NCBI RefSeq assembly: GCF_000196015.1
Contig: NC_007973.1
Coordinates: 3,100,001 to 3,164,000 of the forward strand
Direction: 5' to 3'
Source: Cupriavidus metallidurans CH34
Lineage (GTDB): Bacteria > Pseudomonadota > Gammaproteobacteria > Burkholderiales > Burkholderiaceae
Length of the DNA: 64,000 nt
The notes under the pieces were generated by a model that searched no databases, was not told where the DNA came from, and saw only the letters and a program-made list of their open reading frames with translations. Shown here piece by piece: positions 55,685 to 64,000 of the stretch; position 1 is the first letter of the stretch, and the number at the start of each line of letters is the position of its first letter. A program made the position numbers and the translations under genes.

Positions 55685-55996
55685 TTAACCGAAGTGGCAG
55701 ACGTAATCCAGGGTCTCGGTCACTTCGATATCGAAGCTGCTGTTGCCCGGCACGTCAAACTGCTGACCAGCGCCATAGGTCTTCCACTCGTCCGAACCCG
55801 CCAGACGCACGCGGCAGACGCCGGCATTGATTTCCATGATTTCTGGCGCACCGGTGTTGAACGTCAGCGCGGCCGGGAAAATGACGCCGAGCGTCTTGCG
55901 GGTGCCGTCGGCAAAGGTCACCGTATGGCTAACGCACTTGCCATCGAAATACAGGTTGGCCTTCTTGACCACGGATACGTTGTCGAACTGGCTCAT
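55685..55996 (-). CDS. ppnP: Pyrimidine/purine nucleoside phosphorylase (DUF1255/PpnP)
   Basis: A 103-residue cupin-fold protein of the PpnP (formerly YaiE/DUF1255) family. It begins [20 protein letters not shown] and includes [11 protein letters not shown] and [13 protein letters not shown], which match the family throughout. E. coli PpnP phosphorolyses various nucleosides to free bases. Length is the usual 90-105. It follows argF on the same strand after 94 bp that include the argF terminator. Confidence 0.93.
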   Translation of the reverse strand: MSQFDNVSVVKKANLYFDGKCVSHTVTFADGTRKTLGVIFPAALTFNTGAPEIMEINAGVCRVRLAGSDEWKTYGAGQQFDVPGNSSFDIEVTETLDYVCHFG

Positions 55997-56043
55997 CTCA
56001 ATCTCCTCGAGTCTTCGGGTTTCATTATTAAATCGGTGGGCGT

Positions 56044-56071
56044 AAAAAAGGGAGCCTGGACGGCCCCCTTT
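56044..56071 (-). terminator. Terminator of argF
   Basis: AAAGGGAGCC (56047-56056) pairs with GGCCCCCTTT (56062-56071) with one G-U pair; on the minus strand the stem is followed by TTTTTT. About 20 bp after the argF stop codon. Confidence 0.82.
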
Positions 56072-56090
56072 GATCAGCTCCGGCAGGCGC

Positions 56091-57014
56091 TTAGTAGCGG
56101 CCGCAGAGCAGGTATTCCATCAGCGCCTTCTGCACGTGCAGACGGTTCTCGGCTTCTTCCCACACCACGCTACGCGGGCCGTCGATCACCGCCGCTTCCA
56201 CTTCCTCGCCACGGTGCGCGGGCAGGCAGTGCATGAACAGGGCGTCGTCCGCGGCGCGATCCATCATCGCGGTCGTCACCATCCAATCCTTGAATGCACG
56301 CTTGCGCGCATCGTTCTCGGCCTCGAAGCCCATGCTGGTCCACACATCGGTGGTGACCAGATGCGCGCCCTGGCAGGCGTCGAGCGGATTATCGAACACC
56401 TTCACGCGCGATGCGGCCCAGTCCGGCACCATCGCCGGATCGAGCTGATAGCCCGGAGGCGCCGAGAAATGGAACGTGAAATCAAGGCGCTCGGCGGCCT
56501 GGATCCAGGTGTAGGCCATGTTGTTGGCATCGCCGATCCACGCCACGGTCTTGCCGGCGATGGTGCCGCGCTGTTCGATGTACGTGAACACGTCGGCCAG
56601 TACCTGGCACGGGTGGTATTCGTTGGTGAGCCCGTTGATCACCGGCACGCGCGAGTGCTTGGCGAAGCGGTCGATGATTTCCTGTCCGAACGTGCGGATC
56701 ATGATGATGTCGACCATGCGCGAGATCACCTGGGCGGCATCCTCGATCGGCTCGCCACGGCCCAGTTGCGAATCGCGGGTGTTCAGGAACACCGCGTGAC
56801 CGCCGAGCTGGTGGATGCCGGCTTCGAACGACAGGCGCGTGCGCGTGGAATTCTTCTCGAAGATCATGGCCAGCGTGCGGTCATGCAACGGGTGCCACGT
56901 TTCGTAGTTCTTGAACTTCGCCTTGAGGATCCGCGCGCGGTCCAGCAGGTACTCGTACTCGTCGGCACTGAGATCGCTGAACTGGAGGTAATGCTTGATC
57001 GGGGTTGGGCTCAT
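56091..57014 (-). CDS. argF: Ornithine carbamoyltransferase
   Basis: A 307-residue enzyme that forms citrulline from ornithine and carbamoyl phosphate. The carbamoyl-phosphate site is STRTRLSFE (about 46-54), and the ornithine/catalytic loop has [11 protein letters not shown] near residue 262. The start at 57014 ([12 protein letters not shown]) fits the family better than an ATG 10 codons upstream. A possible functional link with argD at 11.8 kb is only through the arginine pathway. Confidence 0.97.
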   Translation of the reverse strand: MSPTPIKHYLQFSDLSADEYEYLLDRARILKAKFKNYETWHPLHDRTLAMIFEKNSTRTRLSFEAGIHQLGGHAVFLNTRDSQLGRGEPIEDAAQVISRMVDIIMIRTFGQEIIDRFAKHSRVPVINGLTNEYHPCQVLADVFTYIEQRGTIAGKTVAWIGDANNMAYTWIQAAERLDFTFHFSAPPGYQLDPAMVPDWAASRVKVFDNPLDACQGAHLVTTDVWTSMGFEAENDARKRAFKDWMVTTAMMDRAADDALFMHCLPAHRGEEVEAAVIDGPRSVVWEEAENRLHVQKALMEYLLCGRY

Positions 57015-57449
57015 AAAACAAATAAGGCGGCTCGGTTTGGACACGTGGCCCGGACGCCAGACTGGGCGATCCTTCAGGGCCAGAGCGTGTCGCGGAGCCG
57101 CCTTTCGCGTCGCTTACGCAATGTAATTGCAAGAATCATAAGGGATTATTCCTGCTTTGGCGAGCCCGGAGCGCCCGCCGGCGGCACGCGCCCGGGCCGC
57201 CATTGACAGGTTTCCGACAGGATTTCCCGCTATGCGCAACTCTTATATAAGATATAATACTCGCTGATTCACGCGGGGCCCGGCATACCCATGCCACCGC
57301 CCGCCGCCGGCATCAAAAGTGCCCCCGCCGACACCACCGCCCTGCTGCTCCAGCCCGGAGAGCGAGAACCTTCGCGCTCCGGATGCGTCAAACGGGCGCC
57401 CGTTGAAGCGGGTTTACCGTCGAGTCACCAAGCAGATCCCCGCAGTCCC
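57015..57449. other. 435-bp divergent region between argF and DUF3579
   Basis: No gene is convincing. An open frame from 57291 runs into the DUF3579 gene, but its first 53 codons are low-complexity Pro/Ala/Arg and probably untranslated leader. The AT-rich patch at 57235-57262 contains the TCTTATATAAGA palindrome and a consensus TATAAT. Confidence 0.55.
57241..57252. promoter_or_regulatory. Palindrome TCTTATATAAGA, second copy
   Basis: A perfect 12-bp palindrome identical to the core at 52303-52314. It abuts a -10-like TATAAT at 57253-57258 pointing to the DUF3579 gene, so a bound protein would cover the promoter. Confidence 0.5.
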
Positions 57450-57755
57450 ATGACGACCCCCCAAGTTCGCGAATATTTCATCCAAGGTGTGACCAAGGAA
57501 GGCAAGACCTTCCGCCCGAGCGACTGGGCTGAGCGACTGTGCGGGGTGATGGCGCAATTTCGCCCCGAGGGCGACACCGGCGACCCTCGCCTGACCTACT
57601 CACCGTATGTGCGACCGATGATCGTGGCCGGGGTCAAGAACGTGGTGGTGGACACCCGGCTGCGGGATATCGAGCCCAAGGCGCTCGACTTCGTCCTGAA
57701 CTTCGCGCGCGACAACAACCTCCAGGTCGTCGAAGCCTGCTCGGTCGGCGACTAA
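57450..57755 (+). CDS. DUF3579 family protein
   Basis: A 101-residue protein matching the betaproteobacterial DUF3579 family (EYFIQGVTKEGKTFRPSDWAERL at its start, later YVRPMIVAGVKNVVVDTRL). No function is known. The start at 57450 is chosen because the family pattern starts shortly after; the frame stays open further upstream. The downstream terminator separates it from convergent rpsT. Confidence 0.87.
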   Translation: MTTPQVREYFIQGVTKEGKTFRPSDWAERLCGVMAQFRPEGDTGDPRLTYSPYVRPMIVAGVKNVVVDTRLRDIEPKALDFVLNFARDNNLQVVEACSVGD

Positions 57756-57870
57756 GCGACGGGGTCACGGGTCGCGACAAGCGCGGCCCGGACAGTGCCA
57801 TCAGGCAAACCTAATAGGAAGCAAGAGGAAGGAAGGCGGATCCGAAGCCGGGATCAGAAGCCGAAAACAA

Positions 57871-57901
57871 AAAAAGCTCGTCGCAATGACGAGCTTTTTT
57901 T
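57871..57901. terminator. Terminator between DUF3579 and rpsT (bidirectional)
   Basis: AAAAAGCTCGTC / GACGAGCTTTTT with loop GCAAT, A-rich on the left and T-rich on the right, which suits both convergent genes. Confidence 0.92.
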
Positions 57902-57936
57902 GTACCACAGGGTCACCGGAGTGACCCAGGCAGCTA

Positions 57937-58203
57937 TCAGGCAGCCATGGCCTTGATGGCGGCCGACAGGCGCGACTTGTGACGTGCAGCCTTGTTCTTG
58001 TGCACGATCTTCTTGTCGGCGATGCTGTCGATCACGACTTGCGACTGCTTGTAGATCTCAGCAGCAGCGGCCTTGTCACCAGCGTCGATAGCCTTGCGAA
58101 CAGCCTTGACGGCGGTACGCAGGCGCGAGCGCAGGCTGGAGTTGTGGGCGTTCGCGGCGACGGCTTGGCGCGCGCGCTTGCGAGCTTGTGCGGAATTTGC
58201 CAT
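57937..58203 (-). CDS. rpsT: 30S ribosomal protein S20
   Basis: An 88-residue small-subunit protein starting [20 protein letters not shown] and containing [10 protein letters not shown] and [11 protein letters not shown], all typical of S20. Its promoter is about 130 bp upstream, leaving a long leader as in E. coli, where S20 regulates its own translation; autoregulation here is inference. Confidence 0.98.
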
Positions 58204-58335
58204 GTATCTCTTCCTGAATTCAGAATGCGCGCCCGGGGCGACGCAACAAAATGGGACGCAACAATTAAGTCACATCTGCGACCCGGGATGTTCGGACAAA
58301 CGAATCCGGAACGCGACTGTCCTTGCGAATCGGCG

Positions 58336-58365
58336 ATTATACACACATCGCAACGGGACAGGCAA
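58336..58365 (-). promoter_or_regulatory. Promoter of rpsT
   Basis: On the minus strand, TTGCCT (58360-58365), an 18-bp spacer and a consensus TATAAT (58336-58341). Confidence 0.75.
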
Positions 58366-58449
58366 GAACAACCAGTACCTGTCGCGCCACGCCCGCCCCT
58401 ACCCTGCCGTACGGGGCCAAGTCACGGTCGATCCGCAAGGCTGCATCCG

Positions 58450-58455
58450 TATAAT
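58450..58455 (+). promoter_or_regulatory. -10-like box upstream of murJ
   Basis: TATAAT in CATCCGTATAATACCC, 137 bp before the TTG start of murJ. The -35 region is weak (GTCGAT-like). Confidence 0.5.
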
Positions 58456-58591
58456 ACCCGCCACATGAGCAGTCGCAGCCGCGCAGGAAGCGTGGTGTCG
58501 CGGCAACTTTACGGCCGGCCGAGCGTCTCAAACCCGTTTGCCGCCCCGGCGCAGACCGCACGCCGGCCTCACGCTTCCCCGAATTCTCATC

Positions 58592-60142
58592 TTGAACCTG
58601 CTCAAAGCGCTTGCCACCATCAGCAGCCTGACGATGCTCTCCCGCATCACCGGTCTGGTGCGCGAAATCCTGATCGCCCGTGCCTTTGGCGCCTCGGACA
58701 TGACCGACGCCTTCAATGTGGCGTTCCGCATTCCCAACCTGCTGCGCCGCATTTTTGCCGAAGGCGCGTTCTCGCAGGCCTTCGTGCCGATCCTGAACGA
58801 GTACCACGGCAAGCGCGGCCATGACGAGACCATGAGCCTGGTCGATGCCGTGGCCACGGTGATGACCTGGGTGCTGGCCGCAGTATCGCTGCTCGGGGTG
58901 ATCGGCGCGCCGATCGTCATGACCGTGGTCGCCACCGGCTTCCGTGGTGACTCCGAAACCTACAACGCCGCCGTCTTCATGACGCGCGTGATGTTCCCGT
59001 ACATTGGCCTGATCTCGATGGTGGCCCTGGCCTCGGGCATCCTGAACACCTGGCGCAACTTCGCCGTGCCGGCGTTCACGCCCGTCCTGCTGAACCTCTG
59101 CCTGATCGTGGCCGCCCTGTTCGTGGGCCCGCACATGAGCCAGCCGATCTACGCGCAGGCATGGGGCGTTCTGGTCGGCGGCGTGCTGCAACTGGTGATT
59201 CAGGTACCCGCGATGCGCAAGCTCGGCGTGATGCCGCGTGTGTCGCTCAACCTGCGCGCCGCCTGGGCAAACCCTGGCGTGCGCCGCGTGATCACGCAAA
59301 TGCTGCCGGCGCTGCTGGCCGTATCGGTGGCGCAGATCAGCCTGATCATCAATACCAATATCGCGTCGCGACTCGGAGCCGGCGCGGTGTCGTACATCAC
59401 CTATGCCGATCGGCTGATGGAATTCCCCACCGCGCTGCTGGGCGTCGCGCTCGGCACGATCCTGCTGCCGAGCCTGTCTCGGGCGAGCGCCGAGGACAAT
59501 CGCGAGGAATACTCTGGCCTGCTCGACTGGGGCCTGCGCCTGACGTTCCTGCTGGCGCTGCCGTGCGCGGCCGGACTGATGCTGTTCGGCACGCCGATCA
59601 CGTCCGTGCTGTTCCACTATGGCCGGTTCGACGCCCATGCGGTCGAGATGACGCAGCAGGCATTGACCACCTACGGCGTCGGGCTGCTTGCGCTGATTCT
59701 GATCAAGATCCTGACACCGGGCTTCTACGCCCGCCAGGACATCCGGACGCCGGTCAAGATCGCCATTCTCGTGCTGATCATCACGCAGGCATCCAACTAT
59801 GTGTTCGTGCCGATGCTCCAGCACGCGGGCCTGCCGCTGTCGATCAGCTTTGGCGCCACGGTGAACGCCCTGCTGCTGTTCTATGGCCTGCGCCGCCGCG
59901 GCTACTACCACCCGGCGCCGGGCTGGGGCCTGTTCCTGCTGCGACTGGTGGCCGCGATGCTGATCCTGTCGGGCATGCTGCTCTGGTTCGCACGCAACTT
60001 CGACTGGATCGCGCTGGGCGCCACCCCGGGGTTGCGCATCGCGCTGATGGGCGCCTGCCTGGTACTTGCGGCGACGGTCTACTTCGGTACACTGTGGCTC
60101 ATGGGCCTGCGCTACTCCTCCTTCCGGCGCCGCGCGGGCTAG
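58592..60142 (+). CDS. murJ: Lipid II flippase MurJ (MviN)
   Basis: A 516-residue MOP-superfamily membrane protein with about 14 transmembrane segments that flips lipid II for peptidoglycan synthesis. The N terminus NLLKALATISSLTMLSRITG followed by LVREILIARAFG is diagnostic. The start is TTG at 58592; the nearest in-frame ATG at 58538 would add 18 atypical residues. It is followed after 13 bp by the SirB1-like gene, likely in one transcript. Confidence 0.95.
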   Translation: MNLLKALATISSLTMLSRITGLVREILIARAFGASDMTDAFNVAFRIPNLLRRIFAEGAFSQAFVPILNEYHGKRGHDETMSLVDAVATVMTWVLAAVSLLGVIGAPIVMTVVATGFRGDSETYNAAVFMTRVMFPYIGLISMVALASGILNTWRNFAVPAFTPVLLNLCLIVAALFVGPHMSQPIYAQAWGVLVGGVLQLVIQVPAMRKLGVMPRVSLNLRAAWANPGVRRVITQMLPALLAVSVAQISLIINTNIASRLGAGAVSYITYADRLMEFPTALLGVALGTILLPSLSRASAEDNREEYSGLLDWGLRLTFLLALPCAAGLMLFGTPITSVLFHYGRFDAHAVEMTQQALTTYGVGLLALILIKILTPGFYARQDIRTPVKIAILVLIITQASNYVFVPMLQHAGLPLSISFGATVNALLLFYGLRRRGYYHPAPGWGLFLLRLVAAMLILSGMLLWFARNFDWIALGATPGLRIALMGACLVLAATVYFGTLWLMGLRYSSFRRRAG

Positions 60143-60155
60143 TCAGGAACCCGCC

Positions 60156-61004
60156 ATGACCTCCACGAAAGTCCTGGACTACTTCGCCAGCCTCGTGGCC
60201 GACGACGACGCGATCCCGCTCACCGAGACCGCGCTGGCGATCGCCCAGGACGCCTATCCTGACCTGGACCTGCAAGCCGAACTGGCAGCCCTGGATGTTC
60301 TGGCCCTGCGCCTGAAGCGCCGGATCGCGGAGGGAACAGCGGCCATCCAGCGCCTGCGCCTGCTCAATCATTTCTTCTATCGCGATCTCGGCTTCGGCCC
60401 CAACGCGAACGACTACTACGATCCGGACAACTCATATCTGAACATGGTGCTCAAGCAGCGCCGGGGTATTCCGATCTCGCTGGCCATCCTCTACATGGAA
60501 CTCGGCCAACAGATCGGCCTGCCGCTCAAGGGTGTTGCCTTCCCCAGCCACTTTCTGGTTCGCATGACGATTCCGGCGGGCGAGGTTGTGCTCGACCCGC
60601 TGACTGGCGAGACGCTTTCGAAGGAACAGTTGCAGGAAATGCTCGACCCCTACCTCGAGCGCGAGGGGATCACTAATTCGAGCGAAGTGCCGCTCGGCCT
60701 GTTTCTGCAAACGGCCAGCCATCGCGAGATCATCGCGCGGATGCTACGCAACTTGAAGGCGATCTATTTGCAGGAGTCACGCTGGCAGCGGCTGCTGGCG
60801 GTGCAGAACCGCCTGGTGATCCTGCTGCCGGACTCGATCGAGGAAGTACGCGACCGGGGGCTGGCGTATGCCAACCTGGAATGCTTCCGCCCGGCACTGG
60901 AGGATCTGGAAGCCTATGTCCAGGCCCGCCCGGATGCGGCCGACTCCACGCAGATTCGCGATCGGATGCCAGCCTTGCGGATGATGAGCCGCAGCCTCAA
61001 CTAA
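60156..61004 (+). CDS. SirB1-family transglutaminase-like/TPR protein
   Basis: A 282-residue protein of the SirB1 family. The transglutaminase-like core has FFYRDLGFGPNANDYYDPDN (about 70-89) and KQRRGIPISLAILYMELGQQ, followed by GVAFPSHFLVR; the Cys of active transglutaminases is replaced, as usual in this family. The C-terminal third is tetratricopeptide-like helices (YANLECFRPALEDLEAYV). Function is poorly known. Coupled to murJ by closeness. Confidence 0.9.
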   Translation: MTSTKVLDYFASLVADDDAIPLTETALAIAQDAYPDLDLQAELAALDVLALRLKRRIAEGTAAIQRLRLLNHFFYRDLGFGPNANDYYDPDNSYLNMVLKQRRGIPISLAILYMELGQQIGLPLKGVAFPSHFLVRMTIPAGEVVLDPLTGETLSKEQLQEMLDPYLEREGITNSSEVPLGLFLQTASHREIIARMLRNLKAIYLQESRWQRLLAVQNRLVILLPDSIEEVRDRGLAYANLECFRPALEDLEAYVQARPDAADSTQIRDRMPALRMMSRSLN

Positions 61005-61034
61005 CGGCTGCTGGCCCATCCGGCCCTGCTGCGC

Positions 61035-61706
61035 TCAGGAAGCGCGCGTATCGCGCGCCTTGCCGCGCACCAACTTCCACAACCCGCCGAGCACCAGTGG
61101 CACCACGGCCGCGCCGATACCAGCCAGCACGATCAGGTTCAGGTATTGCTTGATGAACGGCAGGTTGCCGAAGAAGTAGCCGGCGAATACCAGGCCGAAC
61201 ACCCAGATCACCGCGCCGATCACATTGAACAGCTGGAATCGCGCGAACGTCATCTGCGACACGCCGGCCACGAACGGCGCGAACGTGCGCACGATCGGGA
61301 TGAAACGTGCCATCACCAGCGTCTTGCCGCCATGCTTCTCGTAGAACATGTGCGTCTTGAGCAGCGCCTTCTGGTCCAGGAATCGCCACTGGTGATCGAA
61401 TACCTTCGGCCCGATCCAGCTACCGACCATGTAGTTGACCGTATTGCCGGTCACCGCCGCCAACAGCAGCAGCCCCGCCAGCACCCATTCGTTCATCGCG
61501 CCCGTCGCGCACATCGCGCCGGCAATGAACAGCAGCGAGTCACCCGGCAGGAAGGGCAGCACCACCAGCCCCGTCTCGGCAAAGACGATCGCAAACAGGA
61601 TGCCGTAGACCCAGACGCCATAGTCCTGGACGAACTGTCCGAGGAATTTGTCGACATGGAGAACCATGTCGAGCAGTTGCAATGCGGTATCCAAATTTGT
61701 CCCCAT
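61035..61706 (-). CDS. DedA family membrane protein
   Basis: A 223-residue membrane protein of the DedA/SNARE-associated (VTT) family. Hydrophobic segments with FAETGLVVLPFLPGDSLLFI (about 40-59) and the motif GGKTLVMARFIPIVRTFAPF (about 129-148) with its conserved Arg residues are diagnostic. Family members act in lipid (undecaprenyl phosphate or phosphatidylethanolamine) recycling and in membrane homeostasis. It diverges from mutL and converges on the SirB1-like gene. Confidence 0.93.
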   Translation of the reverse strand: MGTNLDTALQLLDMVLHVDKFLGQFVQDYGVWVYGILFAIVFAETGLVVLPFLPGDSLLFIAGAMCATGAMNEWVLAGLLLLAAVTGNTVNYMVGSWIGPKVFDHQWRFLDQKALLKTHMFYEKHGGKTLVMARFIPIVRTFAPFVAGVSQMTFARFQLFNVIGAVIWVFGLVFAGYFFGNLPFIKQYLNLIVLAGIGAAVVPLVLGGLWKLVRGKARDTRAS

Positions 61707-61805
61707 TCAATGAAGGTCCACATCATACAAGAGCGCCCGGTTTGATCCGTCACCTGGCGCCCGGAAAAGTGCCCGGACTGTGCCGAATTCGTGTCCTCGC
61801 GCACG

Positions 61806-61811
61806 TATAAT
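61806..61811 (+). promoter_or_regulatory. -10-like box immediately before mutL
   Basis: TATAAT ends 7 bp before the mutL ATG at 61819, so transcription from it would start at the start codon (leaderless). No good -35 box is visible. Confidence 0.45.
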
Positions 61812-61818
61812 CGCCCAC

Positions 61819-63786
61819 ATGCCTGCCGAAGCCGACCGTACCCATCCTCGCACCGCCCAACCCAACCGCCCCATTCGCCCGCTGCCGGACCAGCTGATCA
61901 GCCAGATCGCCGCCGGTGAAGTGGTGGAACGGCCCGCGTCGGTCGTCAAGGAACTGCTCGAGAACGCACTCGACGCCGGCGCCACGCAACTGGGTATCCG
62001 GCTCGAGGAAGGCGGCGTGAGACGCATCGTCATCACCGACAACGGCTGCGGCATCCCCGCCGACGAACTACCCGTCGCGCTGATGCGCCACGCCACCAGC
62101 AAGATCGCCTCGCTGGACGAACTCGAATCGGTCCTGACACTGGGCTTCCGCGGCGAGGCGCTGGCCTCGATTGCCTCGGTCTCCCATCTCGTGCTGACCA
62201 GCCGCACGGCCACCGCCACGCACGCCACCCAGATCAGCGCGGACACCGGCCATCTGCAACCCGCTTCAGGCGGAGTTGGCACGATGATCGACGTGCAGCA
62301 CCTGTACTTCAACACGCCAGCCCGTAGAAAGTTCCTGAAATCGGAACAAACCGAGCTGGGGCATTGCCTGGAGATGATCCGCCGCGCCGCGCTGGCACGG
62401 CCCGACGTCACGATTTCGGTGCATCACAACGGCAAGCCGCTGGAGCACTGGAATGCCGGCGACGTGGCCACGCGCACGGCGCAGGTGCTCGGCAGCGACT
62501 TCGCACGCGCCCGCCTGCCGCTCGACGAACAGGCCGACGCGCTGCACCTCTATGGCTTTGCCGGGCTACCCACTGCATCGCGAGGCCGGCCTGACCAGCA
62601 GTATTTCTTCGTCAATGGCCGTTTCGTGCGCGACAAGCTGCTCAACCATGCCGTGCGCAGCGCCTATCAGGACGTGCTGCATGGGGACCGATTCCCATCG
62701 TATGTGATCTGCCTGGACCTGCCGCCCGAACTGGTCGACGTGAACGTTCACCCGTCCAAGATCGAGGTTCGCTTCCGCGAATCGCGTGCGGTGCACCAGT
62801 TCGTCTATCACGCAGTGCAGCGATGCCTTGCACGCCAGGCCGGCGAGCAAGGCGACAGCCTGCATTCGGAGATCGCCGATGAGGCAGGACGGCCTTCGAT
62901 GCCTGCGGCCCGCCCAGTCGGCGCGCCGGGTGCGCCGGGAGCCGCGCCGCAGTGGGTCAATTATTCGGCAGGCCGCCAGACCGAGCTTGGTATCGCACAG
63001 CCGCGCCAAGCCTATCTGGGCATGGTCCGCGACGCCGCCGGGCAAGGTAGCGCGCGGCCCTGGCAACCGTCGCCGCAGCCGCCCGCATGGCTGGCCGACG
63101 CACAGGCGGCACGCGCAGACGAACCGCCGGGCCTGCTCGACCGATTACCGCAGCAACCGCTGCAGCCTTCCACCCTGCCCGCGGCAGGCGAAGGCGACGA
63201 TGATCATCCGCTCGGTTACGCAGTGGCGCAGTTGCACGGCATCTATGTGCTAGCGCAGAACGCCCGGGGGCTGGTGCTGGTCGATATGCACGCGGCGCAC
63301 GAGCGCATCCTGTACGAACAGATCAAGACCGCCCTTGAGGCGCGCGAACTGGCGGTGCAGCCGCTACTGATTCCGGTCACGCTGCCGGCCAGTCCGGTGG
63401 AAATCGGCGCGGCCGAAGAACACCAGGAAACGCTGCAACTGCTCGGCTTCGACATCAAGCCCGTATCCCCCACGACGCTCGCCGTGCGCGCGATTCCCGC
63501 GCTGCTCAAGCAGGCCGATACCGAAGCCTTGGCACGCGACGTGCTGCGCGACCTGCAGGCCTACGGAGGCTCGCGCGTGCTGGCCGAGCGCCAGAATGAA
63601 TTGCTGGCCACGTTGGCTTGCCACAGCGCCGTGCGCGCCAATCGCAAGCTGACCGTAGAAGAGATGAACGCCTTGCTGCGCCAGATGGAGCAGACCGAGC
63701 GCGCCGACCAGTGCAACCACGGCCGCCCGACATGGGTGCAGTTGACGGTTGCGGAACTCGACCGCCTGTTCCTGCGCGGCCAGTAA
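61819..63786 (+). CDS. mutL: DNA mismatch repair protein MutL
   Basis: A 655-residue mismatch-repair ATPase. GHKL motifs are [11 protein letters not shown] (about 54-64), DNGCGIP and [12 protein letters not shown], plus [12 protein letters not shown]. The central linker (about 360-470) is Pro/Ala/Gln-rich and probably disordered. The C-terminal domain has [12 protein letters not shown], close to the DQHAxxExxxxE endonuclease motif, and CNHGRP, which suggest a nicking MutL. The start at 61819 (MPAEADRT) is chosen over an ATG 13 codons upstream. It is followed by miaA after 16 bp. Confidence 0.95.
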
Positions 63787-63802
63787 TCTCCCCAGCTTCA
63801 AG

Positions 63803-64000
63803 ATGTCCGTACAGTCCCACCCGCCCGTCGTCTGCCTGCTCGGCCCCACCGCATCGGGCAAGACGGCGGCCGCGCTCGAACTGGCCGCACGCACGCCGGT
63901 CGAGATCATCAGCCTCGATTCAGCGCTGGTCTATCGCGAGATGGACATCGGCACGGCCAAGCCCACGCACGAGGAACTGGCCAGCGTGCCGCATCACCTG
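63803..64000 (+). CDS. miaA: tRNA dimethylallyltransferase, N-terminal part (window-truncated)
   Basis: The first 66 codons are visible. The P-loop [17 protein letters not shown] is at about residues 12-28, followed by [20 protein letters not shown], the typical MiaA [20 protein letters not shown] block with Ala for Gln. It prenylates A37 of tRNAs that read U-starting codons. The mutL-miaA order is conserved in many proteobacteria. Confidence 0.95.

Larger units (their letters stand above)
58204..58591. other. Divergent region between rpsT and murJ
   Basis: 388 bp without a gene, holding the rpsT promoter (58336-58365, minus strand), its leader, and a TATAAT at 58450-58455 (plus strand) likely belonging to murJ. 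Confidence 0.6.

Noticed and set aside
1..64000. CRISPR array, prophage or defence island
   Set aside because: No series of equally spaced direct repeats, no integrase or phage structural genes, and no recognised defence gene set was seen on either strand.

Overview
The window reads as a contiguous piece of a GC-rich betaproteobacterial main chromosome, most likely Cupriavidus or a close Burkholderiaceae relative. The grounds are family-level protein resemblance, GC-rich third codon positions, and familiar blocks such as ribF-ileS-lspA-coaBC-dut, clpS-clpA-csp-icd, argF-DUF3579-rpsT-murJ and mutL-miaA. I cannot fix the species. Almost all of it is conserved core gene content. The two clearly acquired pieces are an IS4-family element and a group II intron.

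Layout. 1-9.4 kb holds a histidine-utilisation (hut) locus on the minus strand: an ABC importer, then hutC, hutH, hutU, hutD, hutI and a window-truncated hutF, mostly joined by 4-bp stop/start overlaps. Three HutC-like operators mark two control points, one before hutH and a pair before the importer. 9.4-11.6 kb has a divergent pair, an SDR-like protein and a 2Fe-2S/FAD reductase. 11.6-13.0 kb has argD, preceded by an apparently leaderless Arg-rich leader peptide and an intrinsic terminator. 13.1-18.2 kb is a branched-chain amino-acid-type importer (livFGMH and livK). 18.8-25 kb has ispH-fkpB, rpmB-rpmG and nadB with convergent nadA-nadC. 25-30 kb has a fatty-acid desaturase, MscS, an RsmB-type methyltransferase and purN.

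30.2-37.5 kb is the disturbed part. An IS4-family element with a 10-bp target duplication sits 9 bp beyond its duplication from the start codon of a NarL-type response regulator. That regulator converges on a hybrid histidine kinase. A group II intron of about 2.95 kb, with a maturase/HNH protein, lies between the kinase and ribF. The two-component pair is therefore bracketed by mobile DNA, and both insertions fall in 5' control regions.

37.5-45 kb continues with ribF, ileS, lspA, coaBC, an LLM oxidoreductase and dut. 45-53 kb has a glyoxalase-like protein, a Bug-type receptor, clpA-clpS, a cold-shock protein, icd and an RluE-type pseudouridine synthase. 53-64 kb has a small basic exported protein, DUF192, YajQ, murB, ppnP, argF, DUF3579, rpsT, murJ, a SirB1-like protein, DedA, mutL and the start of miaA.

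The best leads are the Arg-codon leader/terminator before argD, the HutC operator embedded in the importer promoter, the group II intron placed immediately after a -10-like box upstream of ribF, the CCC-TGA frameshift junction in the transposase, and a TCTTATATAAGA palindrome found in two intergenic regions. No tRNA, rRNA, CRISPR array, prophage or defence island was recognised. All promoter, operator and intron-boundary calls were made by eye.
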